64,000 nt of DNA, from contig JAIOKI010000018.1 in assembly GCA_028335825.1 (NCBI GenBank), forward strand, positions 310,001 to 374,000. Reading direction: 5' to 3'. Positions within the stretch are counted from its first letter, which is position 1; every line of letters begins with the position of its first letter. The notes below the pieces were generated by a model. It was not told the origin of the DNA, did no database searches, and saw only the letters and a program-made list of their open reading frames with translations. Below are positions 62,574-64,000 of this stretch, one piece after another. A program made the position numbers and the translations under genes. The stretch comes from Nosema muscidifuracis. Lineage: Eukaryota > Microsporidia > Nosematidae.

Positions 62574-62909
62574 ATGATAGAAAAAGAATTCGATGCACTA
62601 GTAGGCATTTTAAAACTCGGAAATAGAAAAAAGACACATTACGATACAAAAACAAAGCTAAAGAAGAATATTAAACAGAAAAAGGTTTTAGAGACAATTT
62701 TTAAGATGACATCTTATCCATCTTCGATTACACAGCAAGATTTAGCTATTCTTTTACAAATTCCACAAAGAAGTATTCAGATCTGGTTTCAAAATGCAAG
62801 ACACAAGATGAAAAATATTAATGCAGATGGCGAATGCTTTATAGACGATAATAATGATATACCAGTGAGTACTTTATATAGAATAATATTCGGCAAAGAT
62901 TTAAATTAA
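62574..62909 (+). CDS. Homeodomain transcription factor 2
   Basis: A 111-aa protein whose homeodomain covers about residues 30-88. Helix 3 is IQIWFQNARHKMKN, with the invariant W, F, N and R. It resembles the homeobox protein at 48058 in helix 1-2 spacing (KMTSYPSSITQQDLAILL against KLTGYPSTQTKMDISLL) and lacks a TALE insertion, so the two may be members of the same small microsporidian homeobox set. CCC lies three bases before the ATG. Regulatory targets are unknown. Confidence 0.92.
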   Translation: MIEKEFDALVGILKLGNRKKTHYDTKTKLKKNIKQKKVLETIFKMTSYPSSITQQDLAILLQIPQRSIQIWFQNARHKMKNINADGECFIDDNNDIPVSTLYRIIFGKDLN

Positions 62910-64000
62910 AAATAAACTGATCTTTGTTGTTTCATTAGTGTAAGAATTAATTTTAATTACAGTTGTATATTTTATGTAATTTTTTAAATCTTTGGTTACA
63001 AACAAAATTTAAAATTAGATAGTTTATTTTGTGTAATTTAGAATTTGAAATGTATTACATTTTTGTAAATTATCTTAATAATTTTATTTTAGCAAAAAAT
63101 GAAACGTAATAATAAACATTTAATTATTTGTTTATTAATTTATCTATATTAATTTTGTTTTATTAAAATGAGTTTAATATTTGAAATATGGCTCAAGCTA
63201 AAAAATGTTATGATTTAATTTTGTATAGATTAGAAATTAAAATCTATATTATTTGAATTTAATTATAAATTTTGTTCACAAAACAAACAAAATTTAATTA
63301 AAATTTATCAGTGATATAATATTTCGTGACAAAACATATTTATGATTTCAATTATTATTAATAGAAAACTACATTTAATTTTAATTCAATACATTAAATA
63401 AATATTAAATGAGCATATAAACTCATTTATTATCTGTTTATATCATTTATGACGAAAATAAATTATAATGAAATTTAATTTTTCTAACATTTTATAAAAA
63501 ATTGTATTTAATAAGATAATAACTGAATTTCAAGATGTTAATTTCTTATTATATTTTTTGAAGCTCAGTATAAATATAAAATTTAACCGCTTGAAGAGCA
63601 CTAAAAATTATAAAACAAAATAAAATCTTTTCTTAAAAATTATTAAAGAACTTGTTAAACGTAGATATATAAAGTATTTATATATATAGAAGGAAGATTT
63701 ATGAAATTATAAGTATCTAAATATATTTCTATTATCATTTTAAATTATTGAGATTTTTGTATAAATCATTTTAAAATTTAAAAAAATAAAATTTGCAAAT
63801 TAAAAAAGATTTTGAAATTACAAATTTTAATTTTTTTATATTGTAACATTTTTATTTCTACAATATAAAAATATATGAATTAGTATAAAAATATATCCTT
63901 AAACCTTAATTTCATAAAAAGAAATGAAACATAAATTTTTAATTAAAACATGTAAATAAAATTGCAAACTTCTATCAATCTTAAGATAAAAAATCAAGCT
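62910..64000. other. Gene-free end of window
   Basis: No gene or strong repeat is visible. Confidence 0.55.

Overview
The window is very AT-rich nuclear DNA from a microsporidian, most likely of the Nosema/Vairimorpha group. The evidence is: (i) adjacent polar tube protein genes PTP1 and PTP2, which exist only in microsporidia; (ii) short, apparently intronless genes, many coding for proteins shorter than their yeast or human relatives; (iii) a CCC or CCCC (sometimes GGG) motif a few bases upstream of most start codons, the known microsporidian start-proximal promoter motif; (iv) eukaryotic-type products throughout (MCM2, XPD, NOP58, eIF2 beta, eIF4G, cytosolic leucyl-tRNA synthetase). I support about 34 protein genes, one 5S rRNA gene, one tRNA-Ile gene and one decayed Helitron-like transposon.

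Layout. 1-10 kb: an orphan protein, MCM2 (with an internal in-frame TGA), Elongator subunit Elp4, NOP58, transketolase. 10-17 kb: 5S rRNA, a tandem pair of thymidine kinases, an RFWD3-like RING ubiquitin ligase, a CDC16-like TPR protein. 17-25 kb is the densest part: small orphans, a Lso2/CCDC124-like ribosome dormancy factor, a coiled-coil protein, a Kish/Ksh1 secretory protein, tRNA-Ile(AAU), V-ATPase proteolipid, XPD helicase, eIF2 beta. 25-30 kb: a HEAT-like protein resembling tubulin cofactor D and a Tra2-like RRM protein. 30-36.5 kb: PTP1, a 3.5-kb gene-free gap, PTP2. 37-47 kb: transcription factor DP, leucyl-tRNA synthetase lacking editing motifs, a ZC3H11A-like zinc finger protein, a small orphan, the first member of a PPR-like paralogous pair, a putative secreted orphan. 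48-64 kb: sparse, with two homeobox genes, an orphan, a dead Helitron, eIF4G, DPH3, a ricin-B-like secreted protein, a NAP/SET histone chaperone, the second PPR-like paralogue, and long AT-rich gaps.

Functional themes: replication and repair (MCM2, XPD, RFWD3, thymidine kinases), translation and its control (5S, tRNA, NOP58, eIF2 beta, eIF4G, LeuRS, Elp4, DPH3, Lso2), cell-cycle transcription (DP, CDC16-like, homeobox proteins) and spore or host-interface proteins (PTP1, PTP2, ricin-B-like protein). PTP1, PTP2, the ricin-B-like gene and one PPR-like paralogue lack the CCC motif, which suggests a second, possibly stage-specific promoter class. Intergenic DNA is full of short tandem arrays with periods of about 15-80 bp. 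Near three genes the repeated unit includes the 3' end of the coding sequence itself.
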